The notes: a model not told the origin generated them from the letters alone. Numbered from the stretch's first letter, positions 27,601-37,566 are shown. The stretch is DNA of 64,000 nt from CAYPEL01 sp036479985 (GCA_965224815.1 CBDDAF010000002.1:1-64000); one strand, 5' to 3'. Numbers and translations: made by a program.

Positions 27601-28272
27601 CTATGGCCCACCATCATTACCCAAAGGCTCTCTCAACGAAGCAAAAGACTCGGGCGCAACATATTGCAACAGGTCTTTCCCCTGGTTCATTATTGTCACA
27701 TCAAGCCCCATTGAAGGGTACAGATAGTGGGTATTTAGCCACTCATCCTCTATCATTTCCTCCGCTTGCCCAAAGCGACTCATGACGATACCTTTATCCA
27801 GCCCAGTCAGGGGAATAAAGGTAATACTGGTCATTCTTGATGCCATGACAGTCTCCAGATCCTTCTGACTGATCTGATATTTTCGGGAACCACTGCCCAG
27901 ATAATCTGTTTTTGGGGATCGATTGATCATTTCAAGCAACGTTGCTTTATCCAGACTCGACCCTAGCACCAGCTTGCCAGACAGAATACCTGCCGTATAG
28001 CGGCTATAAAAAACTTCCAGCGCTACAGACTCTTCTGCAGTCACCATAATCCCTGTCTTGTACTCTTTACCCAACTGCCGTATTGCATCACCAAGTGTAT
28101 CCTGACCCGGTATGACGCCAAAAATCCGGGTATGGCCGTCCTGTAATATTTCAACCTGCCAGGGCAAGCCAGTGACTTCCCTCTCTTGCGGCTCCCTTGA
28201 GGCAAGATACATCTGAAACATACCGACTGATACCGCAATAAATACCAGCAATAACAAAGGCTTTTTCATCAT
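27601..28272 (-). CDS. Membrane-anchored protein, unknown function
   Basis: A 223-residue protein with one N-terminal hydrophobic segment (about 5-22), probably an uncleaved anchor or signal peptide, and a mixed alpha/beta periplasmic domain. I do not recognise the family. It is divergent from the FIST gene, with a 177-bp gap that should hold both promoters. Confidence 0.7.
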   Translation of the reverse strand: MMKKPLLLLVFIAVSVGMFQMYLASREPQEREVTGLPWQVEILQDGHTRIFGVIPGQDTLGDAIRQLGKEYKTGIMVTAEESVALEVFYSRYTAGILSGKLVLGSSLDKATLLEMINRSPKTDYLGSGSRKYQISQKDLETVMASRMTSITFIPLTGLDKGIVMSRFGQAEEMIEDEWLNTHYLYPSMGLDVTIMNQGKDLLQYVAPESFASLREPLGNDGGP

Positions 28273-28461
28273 TCATTCAATCCATCTGGTTGGATACTCA
28301 GGGAAATCTCTGATTTTCTCACAAAGACTGCCCTGCCACTCACGAGCCGCAAGATAACACCTCACCCTGTAAATTTCACCACGACTACTAATACAAGGTA
28401 TGCCTAAAGACTTTCACAGATAGAACGATAACAAACGTATTACAGGATTTTGAGTAACAAC

Positions 28462-29625
28462 ATGATAAAACAGGGATGTAAAACATCGTCTCAGCATATT
28501 TGCAGCCTTTTACGTTGCAAGGGAACGACTGCATCAGATTTGTCTGACAGCATTGGCACAACACTGAAAGCTGGCGCCAGAAGCATTCTTATTCTGGCCA
28601 GTAATAATGACAACTGGTCACCAGAAACGACCAACGGTATTCTGCAAGCTATCCCTGTTCCAGTATTTGGTGCCAGCTTCCCAGCCCTGCTGCATAACAG
28701 GGAGATATTGCATTCCGGCACTCTGGTCATCGGCTTCTCGGAGAGTGTAGAAATATCGATTATCAGCAGACTATCAACTGATCAGGAAATGATTGATGAG
28801 CAATTGAATCACAGTTTTTCCTGTAAACCTGACAACAAAACCCTGTTGACATTTGTTGACGCTCTGACAACACAAACCGAATATTTTGTTGATTCCCTGT
28901 ACAACAGGACTGGATCAGACGTTAGAATCATTGGCGCCTGCGCAGGCTCACTCGACTTCATACAGAAACCCTGCGTATTTACTAACACGGGCTTACTCGA
29001 AGATGCTGCAGTGCTTGTACAAATTCCATTTGAAATAAATCCGGGTGTACAACATGGCTGGAAAACACTTGACGGCCCTTATCTGGTAACAAGCTCGAAT
29101 AATAATCAGATAGAAACGTTGAACTACAAACCTGCGCTTGAGGTTTACCGACAGGCACTCAAGAATAAAACAGGCCTTGAGTTCTCTGATGATGATTTCT
29201 ACTCAGCGGCAAAAATCTATCCACTGGGTATTGTTCATCTTGATGATGAATTCATCGTCAGGGATCCACTTAAAATTCACCAGCAATCACTAGTATGTGC
29301 AGGACACATACCAGAAAACTCTATGATCTATATACTTCAGGGAGAGATTGAGGAATTATGTAAATCTTCTCATCAAGCTGCCCGCGAAGCCAGGAATGCT
29401 CATGATCTCGCAAGCCCAGACATGACGCCTTCTGCAATGGTTATAGACTGTGTCAGCCGACTGCTATTTCTCGACAGGGAGTTTGACCAGGAAATCGAAG
29501 CCATTGTATCAGGGGCTGGAGACGTCACTCACCTGTTTGGCGCATTGACACTGGGGGAAATACTCAGTGCTAAAACCGGTTCCGCAAACCTGCTGAACAA
29601 AACCACAGTTGTAGGGGTTTTCTAG
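28462..29625 (+). CDS. FIST domain sensory protein
   Basis: About 387 residues covering a FIST_N domain (about 30-215) and FIST_C domain (about 225-370). FIST domains are proposed extracytoplasmic or cytoplasmic small-ligand sensors that occur with signalling proteins. No membrane segment is visible, so this one is cytoplasmic. An upstream in-frame TTG at 28450 would add four residues and lies closer to an AGGA ribosome site; either could be used. The GGDEF-EAL gene follows by 23 bp, so the pair is probably a ligand sensor and its cyclic-di-GMP output, which is inference from linkage. Confidence 0.85.
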   Translation: MIKQGCKTSSQHICSLLRCKGTTASDLSDSIGTTLKAGARSILILASNNDNWSPETTNGILQAIPVPVFGASFPALLHNREILHSGTLVIGFSESVEISIISRLSTDQEMIDEQLNHSFSCKPDNKTLLTFVDALTTQTEYFVDSLYNRTGSDVRIIGACAGSLDFIQKPCVFTNTGLLEDAAVLVQIPFEINPGVQHGWKTLDGPYLVTSSNNNQIETLNYKPALEVYRQALKNKTGLEFSDDDFYSAAKIYPLGIVHLDDEFIVRDPLKIHQQSLVCAGHIPENSMIYILQGEIEELCKSSHQAAREARNAHDLASPDMTPSAMVIDCVSRLLFLDREFDQEIEAIVSGAGDVTHLFGALTLGEILSAKTGSANLLNKTTVVGVF

Positions 29626-29648
29626 AGATCCTCTAGTCATTCAAAACA

Positions 29649-31508
29649 ATGGATAAAACACTACAACTCCTGTCAATACAGAATGAACTGGTCATGGCTA
29701 TTGGCCATAACTTGCGCTTGCGCCCCATGCTGAATCACTTTACAAGGGTTTGCGTAAAACGTCTGTCTCTACTGGCGATCCACTATTTTCTGCCTACAGA
29801 TGACAATGGCAACGCCACATTTAAAAATGATCGCCAGAACATAGATCTACAACAATATTTCAGCTACCCGGATAAAGATGAAAACTTCCTGACAAGCTGT
29901 AAAAATTGTATATTAACATTCGATGATTATGACTTTTCTACCAGCGGATTAATTTCATACAGTACCAGCAAAAACGAATACATTTATGTTTTCGGCTTAG
30001 AAGATATCGGCTGTATTATCCTGAGAAAACTTGGCAGACCGCTGGATGATGCTATCATCCAGTCACTGACGCCGATCTTTAACCGGTTATCAATAAGTGC
30101 TCACCGATCAATTGAACACGAGCAATTACTCTCCGCCAACAAGGCACGTGATATTGCTGAAGAGAAAATGCTTTTTCAGCTTGATCATGATCATTTGACC
30201 AAACTCTCAAACCGGCGATCATTAATTAAAAAACTTGATCAGGAATTATCCAGATGCCACCGAAACAACAATTATGGTGGGCTGATGTTTATTGATCTTG
30301 ACCGGTTCAAAACAATCAATGATACACTCGGGCATGCCGTCGGTGACGAACTGCTCTGTGCAATTGCAGGCATGCTGGAATCGGCTGTCAGAAAAGAAGA
30401 CACAGTGGTACGACTGGGTGGCGATGAATTTGTTATCCTGCTTACCAGCATTGGTGATACACATCAGAAAGCCGTGCAAAATATTTACCGGGTATCCGAC
30501 AAATTGTTTACCCTGTTCTCGCAACCGGTTGTCACTCCGACAAACGTTATTCATACCAATATAAGCATTGGCATGAATACTTTTTCTGGTGACGAAAAAC
30601 TCACTGCTGAAGAGGAAATACAACGAACGGATGTGGCCATGTACCACGCCAAGCTTACTGCAGGAAGCTCCGCCTTCTTTTTCAATCCGGACATTTCCAG
30701 AAATCTGCAGAAACGACTTGACCTGGAAAAAGACCTTCGTGAGGCCATTAAACTGGAACAGTTTGAATTGCATTACCAGCCGCAATTCAATGCCCTGCAT
30801 GAAATTATTGGCGCAGAAGCATTAATACGCTGGCCTCATCCTGAGCATGGGTATATTTCACCTGCTGAATTTATCCCTATTGCAGAATATTCCGGCCTTA
30901 TTATAGATATTGGCAACTGGGTATTACACACAACCTGCCGCCACATACGCAAACTTGAATCACAGAATATTCCTGCATCTTTCAAAAGAATATCTGCAAA
31001 TGTTAGCAGCATACAACTGGCGCATAAGAATTTTGTCGAAACAGTGATCGATAGTATTAATGACACATTAATAGATTCACGTCATCTTGGCCTGGAAATC
31101 ACTGAAAGCTCTCTGATTGATAATATTGATGATGCCACGCATAAAGTGCGCATACTGAACAGAATTGGCATTCATTTTTCCATTGATGACTTTGGCACAG
31201 GATATTCATCACTGTCTTATCTAAAACAGATACCGGTAAAAACACTCAAGATTGACCAGGCTTTTGTTCACAATATGGATAAAAATAATGACAGCAAAAT
31301 CATCGCTTCGACGATTCTGGCTCTGGCAAAGGGGCTTGGTCTTTCAACCATTGCTGAAGGTGTAGAGACAGAATCAGAACTCAACTGCCTTATCAACATG
31401 GGCTGCAAGGATTTCCAGGGATTTTATTTCAGTAAACCTGTACCCTTCGACGAGCTGGAAGAATTACTGACGACAGATTTAGTAACAGTCCCGGAAATGC
31501 ATTCCTAA
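29649..31508 (+). CDS. GGDEF-EAL cyclic-di-GMP protein
   Basis: A 619-residue cytoplasmic protein. Residues about 1-160 form an uncharacterised, possibly GAF-like, input region with three cysteines (84, 87 and 122). GGDEF follows, with the intact active site GGDEF at 257-261, then EAL with E390-A391-L392 and the DDFGTGYSSL motif near 523-532. Both catalytic cores look complete, so it could make or degrade cyclic-di-GMP. It is paired with the FIST gene upstream. The stop overlaps the convergent aspartoacylase-like gene by a few bases. Confidence 0.92.
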   Translation: MDKTLQLLSIQNELVMAIGHNLRLRPMLNHFTRVCVKRLSLLAIHYFLPTDDNGNATFKNDRQNIDLQQYFSYPDKDENFLTSCKNCILTFDDYDFSTSGLISYSTSKNEYIYVFGLEDIGCIILRKLGRPLDDAIIQSLTPIFNRLSISAHRSIEHEQLLSANKARDIAEEKMLFQLDHDHLTKLSNRRSLIKKLDQELSRCHRNNNYGGLMFIDLDRFKTINDTLGHAVGDELLCAIAGMLESAVRKEDTVVRLGGDEFVILLTSIGDTHQKAVQNIYRVSDKLFTLFSQPVVTPTNVIHTNISIGMNTFSGDEKLTAEEEIQRTDVAMYHAKLTAGSSAFFFNPDISRNLQKRLDLEKDLREAIKLEQFELHYQPQFNALHEIIGAEALIRWPHPEHGYISPAEFIPIAEYSGLIIDIGNWVLHTTCRHIRKLESQNIPASFKRISANVSSIQLAHKNFVETVIDSINDTLIDSRHLGLEITESSLIDNIDDATHKVRILNRIGIHFSIDDFGTGYSSLSYLKQIPVKTLKIDQAFVHNMDKNNDSKIIASTILALAKGLGLSTIAEGVETESELNCLINMGCKDFQGFYFSKPVPFDELEELLTTDLVTVPEMHS

Positions 31509-32542
31509 GAAGTCCTCGACCATTCCCACTGCATTCGCTCCATCAAATAACATAAACAATCCTGGCGGACGATTTCTTCATTCAGCGTTATCATGGCCGG
31601 CATTGCAGATATGTTAAGCTGTATCTGGCTTTGAACTTTCTGAAAAAAACGCTCGGTCATATCATTACCTCGGTCATCCCAGGCTATTAGCCCCATGCCC
31701 ATGCCGACACCGTCCCCGACTTCACCAAAAGGCATGCCCTTTTGCGCTTCCGAAAAATTTAATTGCTCAATACCCGGATCAAGAAAAATATCTGCCTGCC
31801 TGTCCGTAAAACTGAAACTGCAATTTTCTGACACTGTCACTCTCGCAACTGTATGAAATAGATCCACATCCTTTTCGCTCACCGGCTCACCTTCAATGTC
31901 ACTAAGATGCAATACGCTATCGACATAATCCATGGCATGAGCAATGCCATTCGGCAAATGCGGTTTGCCACATTCAACAGTAATTGCCGGGCAGAATTCT
32001 GCAAATGCCATTGACTGCACACCCGTAGGTGTCTCAAAGTAAACCACGGTCCTTGAAAACAGTTTTGCTAACTGCAGAAACTTCACATCGAGGCGATTGA
32101 TACAACCATAATGCGGGTTCATGCCCGTATTATTATGCAAATCAATACTCGCAAACGGCAGAGTCTGCTGCATTCTTTCAACCACCTGCAACATAAGCCT
32201 GGACTCCGGACAATCAATAACATCGGAACCTGGCCATACTCTATTGTAATCCGGTTGGCCATTCAGTCGCCGCAAACCAGATCTGGCAGCCGAAACATTA
32301 CCGATAAAAATAGACAGTGCGCGTGGCAATTTCCGCTGCTGGTATTTTAACAGCAGTTTCTGTATCGCAAAAAAACCAGTGTCTTCATTTCCGTGCATTA
32401 ACACAGAGACAAACAAAGGTTGTGGATTTTCACCTTGAAGATGTATTAATGTGGGTTGTGGAAAAACGTGATGGATATCTGCCAGGCTGGTTAGCTGAAA
32501 AAAGGCATCTGGAATGTTCGTGATCTCATTTAACTGTAACAT
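31505..32542 (-). CDS. Succinylglutamate desuccinylase/aspartoacylase family protein
   Basis: A zinc carboxypeptidase-fold (M14-like) hydrolase of about 345 residues. The metal motif is HGNEDTGFF (His and Glu three apart) with a third histidine in IDLHNNTG. Family members remove acyl groups from amino acids. The start at 32542 (MLQLNEITNI) is chosen; 32566 (MGALTENP) would overlap the upstream gene by 13 bp and is also possible. It directly follows the GCS2-like ligase gene, suggesting a joint pathway of amide bond formation and cleavage. Substrate unknown. There is no signal peptide. Confidence 0.8.
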   Translation of the reverse strand: MLQLNEITNIPDAFFQLTSLADIHHVFPQPTLIHLQGENPQPLFVSVLMHGNEDTGFFAIQKLLLKYQQRKLPRALSIFIGNVSAARSGLRRLNGQPDYNRVWPGSDVIDCPESRLMLQVVERMQQTLPFASIDLHNNTGMNPHYGCINRLDVKFLQLAKLFSRTVVYFETPTGVQSMAFAEFCPAITVECGKPHLPNGIAHAMDYVDSVLHLSDIEGEPVSEKDVDLFHTVARVTVSENCSFSFTDRQADIFLDPGIEQLNFSEAQKGMPFGEVGDGVGMGMGLIAWDDRGNDMTERFFQKVQSQIQLNISAMPAMITLNEEIVRQDCLCYLMERMQWEWSRTS

Positions 32543-32553
32543 TGGATTCTCTG

Positions 32554-33984
32554 TTAATGCCCCCACAGGTGCACGGGTGCTGATTCATGTTGATGGATCA
32601 AATAGTCACGTGACAGACTTTCCATCGTCGCCGAATGTTTTTCAATATGATCAATCTGCCAAACTGAACCCGTCTGGCCCGTCTCAACCCGGGCCGCCAC
32701 AATGCCCAGCCAGTGACGGATATCATCATCGTTGATATTCAGGGACCCCAGACCCTCCTCTGCCATGGAAAGCAACTGATCCAGAATCAATGCCTGTGCC
32801 GGGATTGTCTCACCACACCACTCCAGCCGCGCCTTCAAACCCTGGCAGGCTACCGCATAGAAACCTGACCGGGCCTGCTGGAATGTCATGGCTGGGCGAT
32901 CATTCATGCTCCTGGCCAGCGACTCGGTCAAACCATAATAGAACGCAGCATTGGCTACCATGTCATCGATTGTTGGCCCCGCAGGCAGACAACGATGCTC
33001 AATACGAATGTGGGGCGTACCATCGTCATCAAACCCCACCAGCGGTCGATTCCAGCGCCAGATGACGCCATTATGCAGACGCAAATGGGAGAATTGTTCG
33101 ACTGCCTCAGAGGTAAGTTCCGGAAGTAATACAGGATAATCCTGAAGATTCTCTGTAAAGCATTCACCAATGGACTTTTTCGCAAAACCACTGCCAAAAC
33201 TTACACGCTGTGGTCCGTTTGCAGAATCCACCGATTGTTCAAACAACGGTATTCTGGTTTCATGCCATAGACGCTTGCCAAACAGATAAGGAGAATTGGT
33301 TGATGCCGCAAGCACTGCAGCAGAGGCCATGATTGACGCATTATAATAAAGATGCGCTTTATGCCAGGGGATTTGCATATGAACCTGAAAGGACGTTGCA
33401 CCTGCTTCCAGCATGACTGAATAGTGTTTTAATTGCAGCTGTTCCGAATGATGTGTATCAGCGCAAATATCTCCACGGATATTAAGCTGTAACGGTTGCT
33501 GTTTGCGCGCCTCAAAAATCAGGTCATTGAGTACATGATAGCGCGTCATGTTTGACATGTTATCCAGGCAGCAATCGGTCTCACAGAGAGTCGGCAGAAT
33601 ACCATTCAACATCACCCTCGCATTGACTGAGCGTGCCGCTGTCTCTGCATCGGCAAACACCTGCTTTAATTCTTTCGCAAAACGGCTCAGCGCATCCTGC
33701 CTCAAAGATAGAGGCTCATTATTCAATTCAATATTGAACTTTGCCAGTTCCGGTGTCGCCAGAGGGTTTTTCAGTGCCTTGAAAAATGCCTGATTGACTG
33801 GCGCGGGATGCATGGACCCATCAACCAGCCAGCCTTCAACTTCAAATCCCCCAACGGGCAAGCGCGTCGAGAAACCTCCCTGGCGTAAACTGGATAACAA
33901 TAGCTGTGTCTCAGTTTTCAAGCGGCGCTTGTATTCTGAAAAGTCACTTTGCGAAAAAGTTGTATGTGAAATTTCCTGACCCAT
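32554..33984 (-). CDS. Glutamate-cysteine ligase-like (GCS2 family) enzyme
   Basis: A 476-residue member of the carboxylate-amine ligase group related to GshA. The start MGQEISHTTF is followed by GGFEVEGWLVD, a nucleotide and glutamate-binding strand with conserved acidic residues. Later segments include FNIELNNEP and SFQVHMQIP, both typical. The enzyme should join an amino-acid carboxylate to an amine using ATP. True glutathione synthesis is not shown: no gshB is nearby. The paired hydrolase downstream is the main clue to function. A tRNA-Lys gene lies 31 bp upstream on the same strand. Confidence 0.75.
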   Translation of the reverse strand: MGQEISHTTFSQSDFSEYKRRLKTETQLLLSSLRQGGFSTRLPVGGFEVEGWLVDGSMHPAPVNQAFFKALKNPLATPELAKFNIELNNEPLSLRQDALSRFAKELKQVFADAETAARSVNARVMLNGILPTLCETDCCLDNMSNMTRYHVLNDLIFEARKQQPLQLNIRGDICADTHHSEQLQLKHYSVMLEAGATSFQVHMQIPWHKAHLYYNASIMASAAVLAASTNSPYLFGKRLWHETRIPLFEQSVDSANGPQRVSFGSGFAKKSIGECFTENLQDYPVLLPELTSEAVEQFSHLRLHNGVIWRWNRPLVGFDDDGTPHIRIEHRCLPAGPTIDDMVANAAFYYGLTESLARSMNDRPAMTFQQARSGFYAVACQGLKARLEWCGETIPAQALILDQLLSMAEEGLGSLNINDDDIRHWLGIVAARVETGQTGSVWQIDHIEKHSATMESLSRDYLIHQHESAPVHLWGH

Positions 33985-34015
33985 ATCGTTAATGATAACG
34001 GAAAGGAAGAAAGAA

Positions 34016-34091
34016 TGGTGGGTCGTGAAGGATTCGAACCTTCGACCAATTGATTAAAAGCCAACTGCTCTACCAACTGAGCTAACGACCC
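34016..34091 (-). tRNA. tRNA-Lys (anticodon TTT)
   Basis: On the minus strand this 76-base gene starts GGGTCGTTAGCTC, has the D-loop GTTGGTAGAGC, anticodon loop CTTTTAA with anticodon TTT, T-arm GGTTCGAATCC and an encoded 3' CCA. The acceptor stem pairs perfectly. It is highly similar to E. coli tRNA-Lys. Confidence 0.97.
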
Positions 34092-34170
34092 AAATACGGA
34101 AATTCAAAGCAAGGAATCATACCCTAGGCATGCCCTTTGAGCAAAGCTTTATCTCAATGCCAGCGGAAAT

Positions 34171-35436
34171 TTACACCGCATCCAGACGCCGGAGAGCCGC
34201 CGGCAATAAACGTAAATCCACCAGAGAGCTCAATAAGGCATCCAGGAAGCTAGCCTCATCTTCGTAAACCAGTTTGTAATACTGGATTTTCATCGTCAAA
34301 GCACAGCCTGCAACGATACCAAAAAAGGCGATAAATGAACCCAGGGCCAGTGTTGATATGCCAGTAACTGCCTGCCCAAGCGTACAACCGAGCGCCAGCA
34401 CACCGCCTACACCCATAAGCAGGGCACCGATGAAATGATTGAAAAAATCCTTTACCGAAGCAAACCATTCAATCCGAAACGAACGACTGAGCAGTGACCA
34501 CAGCAATGAACCGATCAGGACACCCAGCACAGCCATCACACCGAATGTCAGGTATGCTCGATCAAAACCCGTAGCAGAATAGCCTGCCGTTTGCCCAAGA
34601 GGGCTGATAAAAGTAAATGACTGTGGCGCCAATGGGCGACTGTCTGCCGGTTTACCTTCTTCTGATTCTGCCAGAAAATCCCAGTCCTGCACATAGCCCT
34701 GTAGCGTAAGAGGGTTATCATCTACATTAATTGTGATATTACTCGTTAGATACCAACCACCAAGAACAACCAGCCCAACAACAACACCGGCCAGTATATT
34801 GTCACGACTTTTTCTAAAATCCACAGATTTGAAAATATAGATCTGCAAAGCAACAGCAATCAAAAAACCAATCCACAATCGCGCATCCACTGCCTTTTCC
34901 GGGCCTGCGATCAAGGTACCCAGATCCTGGGCCTTGCCAAGATCAATGGCCAGCGGTCGAATCCACGAATAGAACAGCAGGGTGAAAAGCGTCTGATCTG
35001 TACCAGGCAAGGGATTGAGCATAAAATAGGCAATAATTCCGATAATCGCAGCAACCATAATCGATTTCAGATTGCCGCCACCAATGCGGATAAGCGTTTT
35101 ATTACCACAGCCACTTGCTAGCGTCATACCGATACCGAATAAAATCCCGCCAAGGAGGTTTTCTGCCCAGATGAGCGACTCGGCCCGATAAGGAGGAAAT
35201 GAGGATGTAACATTAACCAGACCCATTTTTTCGAGCAGTATGACACCCATCAAGGCTACCGTTATTGCCAGCAACCAGGCTCTGAAACGTCCCTTATCGC
35301 CGATATTAACCCAGTCAGATACTGCACCCATAGTGCAGAAATTCGTCTTGTTTGCAACAAATCCAAGAATAAAGGCTAAGCCAAACGTTCCCCACAACAG
35401 CATGGACTGGGCACTAAAAAAATCAGAATATTCCAT
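34171..35436 (-). CDS. YeeE/YedE family transporter (sulfur compound uptake)
   Basis: A 421-residue polytopic protein with about 12 hydrophobic segments. It has the duplicated family motifs: LASGCGNKTLIRIGGGNLK in the first half and LALGCTLGQAVTGIS in the second, each with a cysteine proposed to pass sulfur. YeeE (TsuA) of related bacteria imports thiosulfate. An additional soluble-looking segment (about 225-260) lies between halves. No TusA/YeeD-like partner gene is adjacent. Start ATG 35436 follows a purine-rich site (GAGAGA). Confidence 0.85.
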   Translation of the reverse strand: MEYSDFFSAQSMLLWGTFGLAFILGFVANKTNFCTMGAVSDWVNIGDKGRFRAWLLAITVALMGVILLEKMGLVNVTSSFPPYRAESLIWAENLLGGILFGIGMTLASGCGNKTLIRIGGGNLKSIMVAAIIGIIAYFMLNPLPGTDQTLFTLLFYSWIRPLAIDLGKAQDLGTLIAGPEKAVDARLWIGFLIAVALQIYIFKSVDFRKSRDNILAGVVVGLVVLGGWYLTSNITINVDDNPLTLQGYVQDWDFLAESEEGKPADSRPLAPQSFTFISPLGQTAGYSATGFDRAYLTFGVMAVLGVLIGSLLWSLLSRSFRIEWFASVKDFFNHFIGALLMGVGGVLALGCTLGQAVTGISTLALGSFIAFFGIVAGCALTMKIQYYKLVYEDEASFLDALLSSLVDLRLLPAALRRLDAV

Positions 35437-35494
35437 AAAATTTATCTCTCTCGACTTTCTTTTTTCGCAACCATATTCTGTCTGTATCGGCCAG

Positions 35495-36172
35495 TCAACA
35501 AGATTGATAAATCGTCATATCAGATAGACCCGCATCGATAAAACCCTGTTTTCTCAATCGACAGGAATCACATCGGCCACAGGCACGCCCTTCTTCATCT
35601 GCATTATAACAGGACACTGTTTGCGAATAGTCCACCCCCAGGCCAATACCCTTGCGAATAATGCTGGATTTACTCATTTCGATCAGGGGTGTTTCAATTT
35701 TGACAGGACTTCCCTCCACGCCAGAGCGTGTAGCCAATGCGGCCATCTGACGGAAAGCCTCAATGTATTCCGGTCTACAATCTGGGTAGCCTGAATAATC
35801 CACTGCATTCACACCGATAAAAATAGCCGTTGCATCCAGCACCTCGGCCCAGCCAAGCGCAATAGACAGAAAAATGGTATTTCGCGCAGGCACATAGGTA
35901 ACAGGAATACCCTCAGAGGGAACGTCAGGCACATCAATGCTCGTATCTGTGAGCGCCGACCCCCCTATGGTTCGCAAATCCAGCTTTACTGTTTTGTACG
36001 CCGCCACCTGTCTATTTGCAGCGATGCGTTGCGCTGCTTTCAGTTCAGCTCGATGACGCTGCCCATAATCAAAACTCAGCGCATAGCATTCAAAAGCCTG
36101 ACTCTGGGCAATCGATAAGGTTGTCGCCGAATCCAGGCCTCCGGAAAGTAAAACCACAGCTTTTGCATTCAT
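35495..36172 (-). CDS. queC: 7-cyano-7-deazaguanine synthase
   Basis: QueC makes preQ0 from 7-carboxy-7-deazaguanine, ammonia and ATP in queuosine synthesis. The 225-residue protein has the PP-loop SGGLDS (10-15) and the zinc-binding cluster CGRCDSCRLR plus an upstream cysteine near the C-terminus. It lies 24 bp after queE and forms the end of the tol-pal-cpoB-queE-queC series, a widely conserved order. Confidence 0.95.
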   Translation of the reverse strand: MNAKAVVLLSGGLDSATTLSIAQSQAFECYALSFDYGQRHRAELKAAQRIAANRQVAAYKTVKLDLRTIGGSALTDTSIDVPDVPSEGIPVTYVPARNTIFLSIALGWAEVLDATAIFIGVNAVDYSGYPDCRPEYIEAFRQMAALATRSGVEGSPVKIETPLIEMSKSSIIRKGIGLGVDYSQTVSCYNADEEGRACGRCDSCRLRKQGFIDAGLSDMTIYQSC

Positions 36173-36196
36173 TCAGGAAAGGCTTCCAGTTAAAGA

Positions 36197-36838
36197 TTAT
36201 CGTCCCGCTTCATCATTCCACAAAAGCTTGTGTAATTGTATCTGGAAACGCACAGGTAAACGATCTGCAATGATCCATTTAGCCAGTTCAGTTGCATCCT
36301 GTTTACCATGTACCGGCGAGAACAGGATATCGCATCGCTCAGCTAGCGAATGCTCATCAATCATCTGGCAGGACCAACGGTAATCCACCTGATCGCTAAT
36401 CACAAACTTCACCTGATCTACTGAAGCCAGATGTGCAAGATTGGTAAACAGATTCTGATCGACTTCGCCCGATGCCGGCGTTTTTATATCCAGCACCTTG
36501 ATGACTCTGTGATCCACGTTGGACACATCCATAGCTCCACTGGTCTCCAGAGAAACTCGATAGCCCTGATCACAGAGTAATGACAATAACTGCAGGCAGT
36601 TTTTCTGTGCCAGTGGCTCACCGCCCGTCACGGTCACATATTTAACACCGTAGGAAGAAACCTGTTGCAGAATATCAGTGATTTGCCATTTTTCACCACC
36701 CTTGAAAGCATAGGCGGTATCACAGTAAACGCAGCGCAAAGGACAACCTGTTAACCTGACGAATACCGTTGGATAGCCTACGGTATCCGCCTCTCCCTGC
36801 AGGGAGAGAAAGATTTCCGTGATTTTCAGCGTTGGCAA
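36197..36838 (-). CDS. queE: 7-carboxy-7-deazaguanine synthase
   Basis: A 213-residue radical SAM enzyme that rearranges 6-carboxytetrahydropterin to 7-carboxy-7-deazaguanine. The iron-sulfur motif is C32-x3-C36-x2-C39 (GCPLRCVYC), with the SAM-binding GGEPL segment near 76-80. It is short for the family but typical for gammaproteobacterial QueE. It sits 5 bp downstream of cpoB and feeds QueC. Confidence 0.93.
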   Translation of the reverse strand: MPTLKITEIFLSLQGEADTVGYPTVFVRLTGCPLRCVYCDTAYAFKGGEKWQITDILQQVSSYGVKYVTVTGGEPLAQKNCLQLLSLLCDQGYRVSLETSGAMDVSNVDHRVIKVLDIKTPASGEVDQNLFTNLAHLASVDQVKFVISDQVDYRWSCQMIDEHSLAERCDILFSPVHGKQDATELAKWIIADRLPVRFQIQLHKLLWNDEAGR

Positions 36839-36843
36839 TGTAT

Positions 36844-37566
36844 CTACCGACCTTCCTTATCCATCAGCTGCAGGCGTTCCTTAGCCAGACGCGCAGGTGT
36901 CGACGCGGGAAAATTCTGTACCACTGAGGCCAGGTCTGCCCGGGCGCCACTCCAGTCTTTTATTTCGTAGCGAATGAAACCCGATTTGAGCTTTGCATCG
37001 GCAACCTTGCTGCTATCCGGATACTGACTAATGACTTTATCAAATTCGCGTAGCGCATCCGGAAATTGTCGCATGACATAAAACACTTCGCCCAGCCAGT
37101 ACTGCGCGTTATCAGCGTATTCACTCTGCGGATAGGTTTCCAGAAAACCCTGAAATGCCGTTGCCGCCTGCGCATATTCACTCTGTTTTAAAATTGCCAA
37201 TGCATTATCATATTCCTGTCGGTCCGACACATCTCCAGAACCAATAACCGGCGTTACATTTCTTGCGCCACGAGTATTAACTGCACCACTCTGCAATCGT
37301 TGCTCTAGATCCAGATAAGATTCTTTCTGTTTTTTTCCCAGAGTACGAATCTCATGTGCCTGCACTTCGATGTCACCACGCAATTGCTGCACATCCTGAC
37401 GCAACTGGTTTAACTGTTGGCTCAATTCCACCAGCCCGCGATTATCAGGCTTTGATTCCAGCTTGATGATACGTCGTTCCAGTTCTGCCTTGCTGATAGC
37501 AAAAGCAGAACCACTGACAAATATCAGTGCAAAACACCCAAAGGTAAGTGATCTAGCCATCGACAT
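36844..37566 (-). CDS. cpoB: Cell division coordinator CpoB
   Basis: CpoB (YbgF) links the Tol complex to peptidoglycan synthesis at constriction. Signal peptide, then a coiled-coil trimerisation region (about 25-100), then TPR repeats (about 115-235). The start at 37566 (MSMARSLTF) or 37560 overlaps the end of pal by 8-14 bp; a longer frame from 37617 lies inside pal and gives no better signal peptide. It is the usual last member of the tol-pal group. Confidence 0.9.
   Translation of the reverse strand: MSMARSLTFGCFALIFVSGSAFAISKAELERRIIKLESKPDNRGLVELSQQLNQLRQDVQQLRGDIEVQAHEIRTLGKKQKESYLDLEQRLQSGAVNTRGARNVTPVIGSGDVSDRQEYDNALAILKQSEYAQAATAFQGFLETYPQSEYADNAQYWLGEVFYVMRQFPDALREFDKVISQYPDSSKVADAKLKSGFIRYEIKDWSGARADLASVVQNFPASTPARLAKERLQLMDKEGR

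Noticed and set aside
35437..35494. preQ1 riboswitch near queC
   Set aside because: The gap upstream of queC is only 24 bp to queE, and the 58-bp gap beyond its end shows no preQ1-like pseudoknot pattern.
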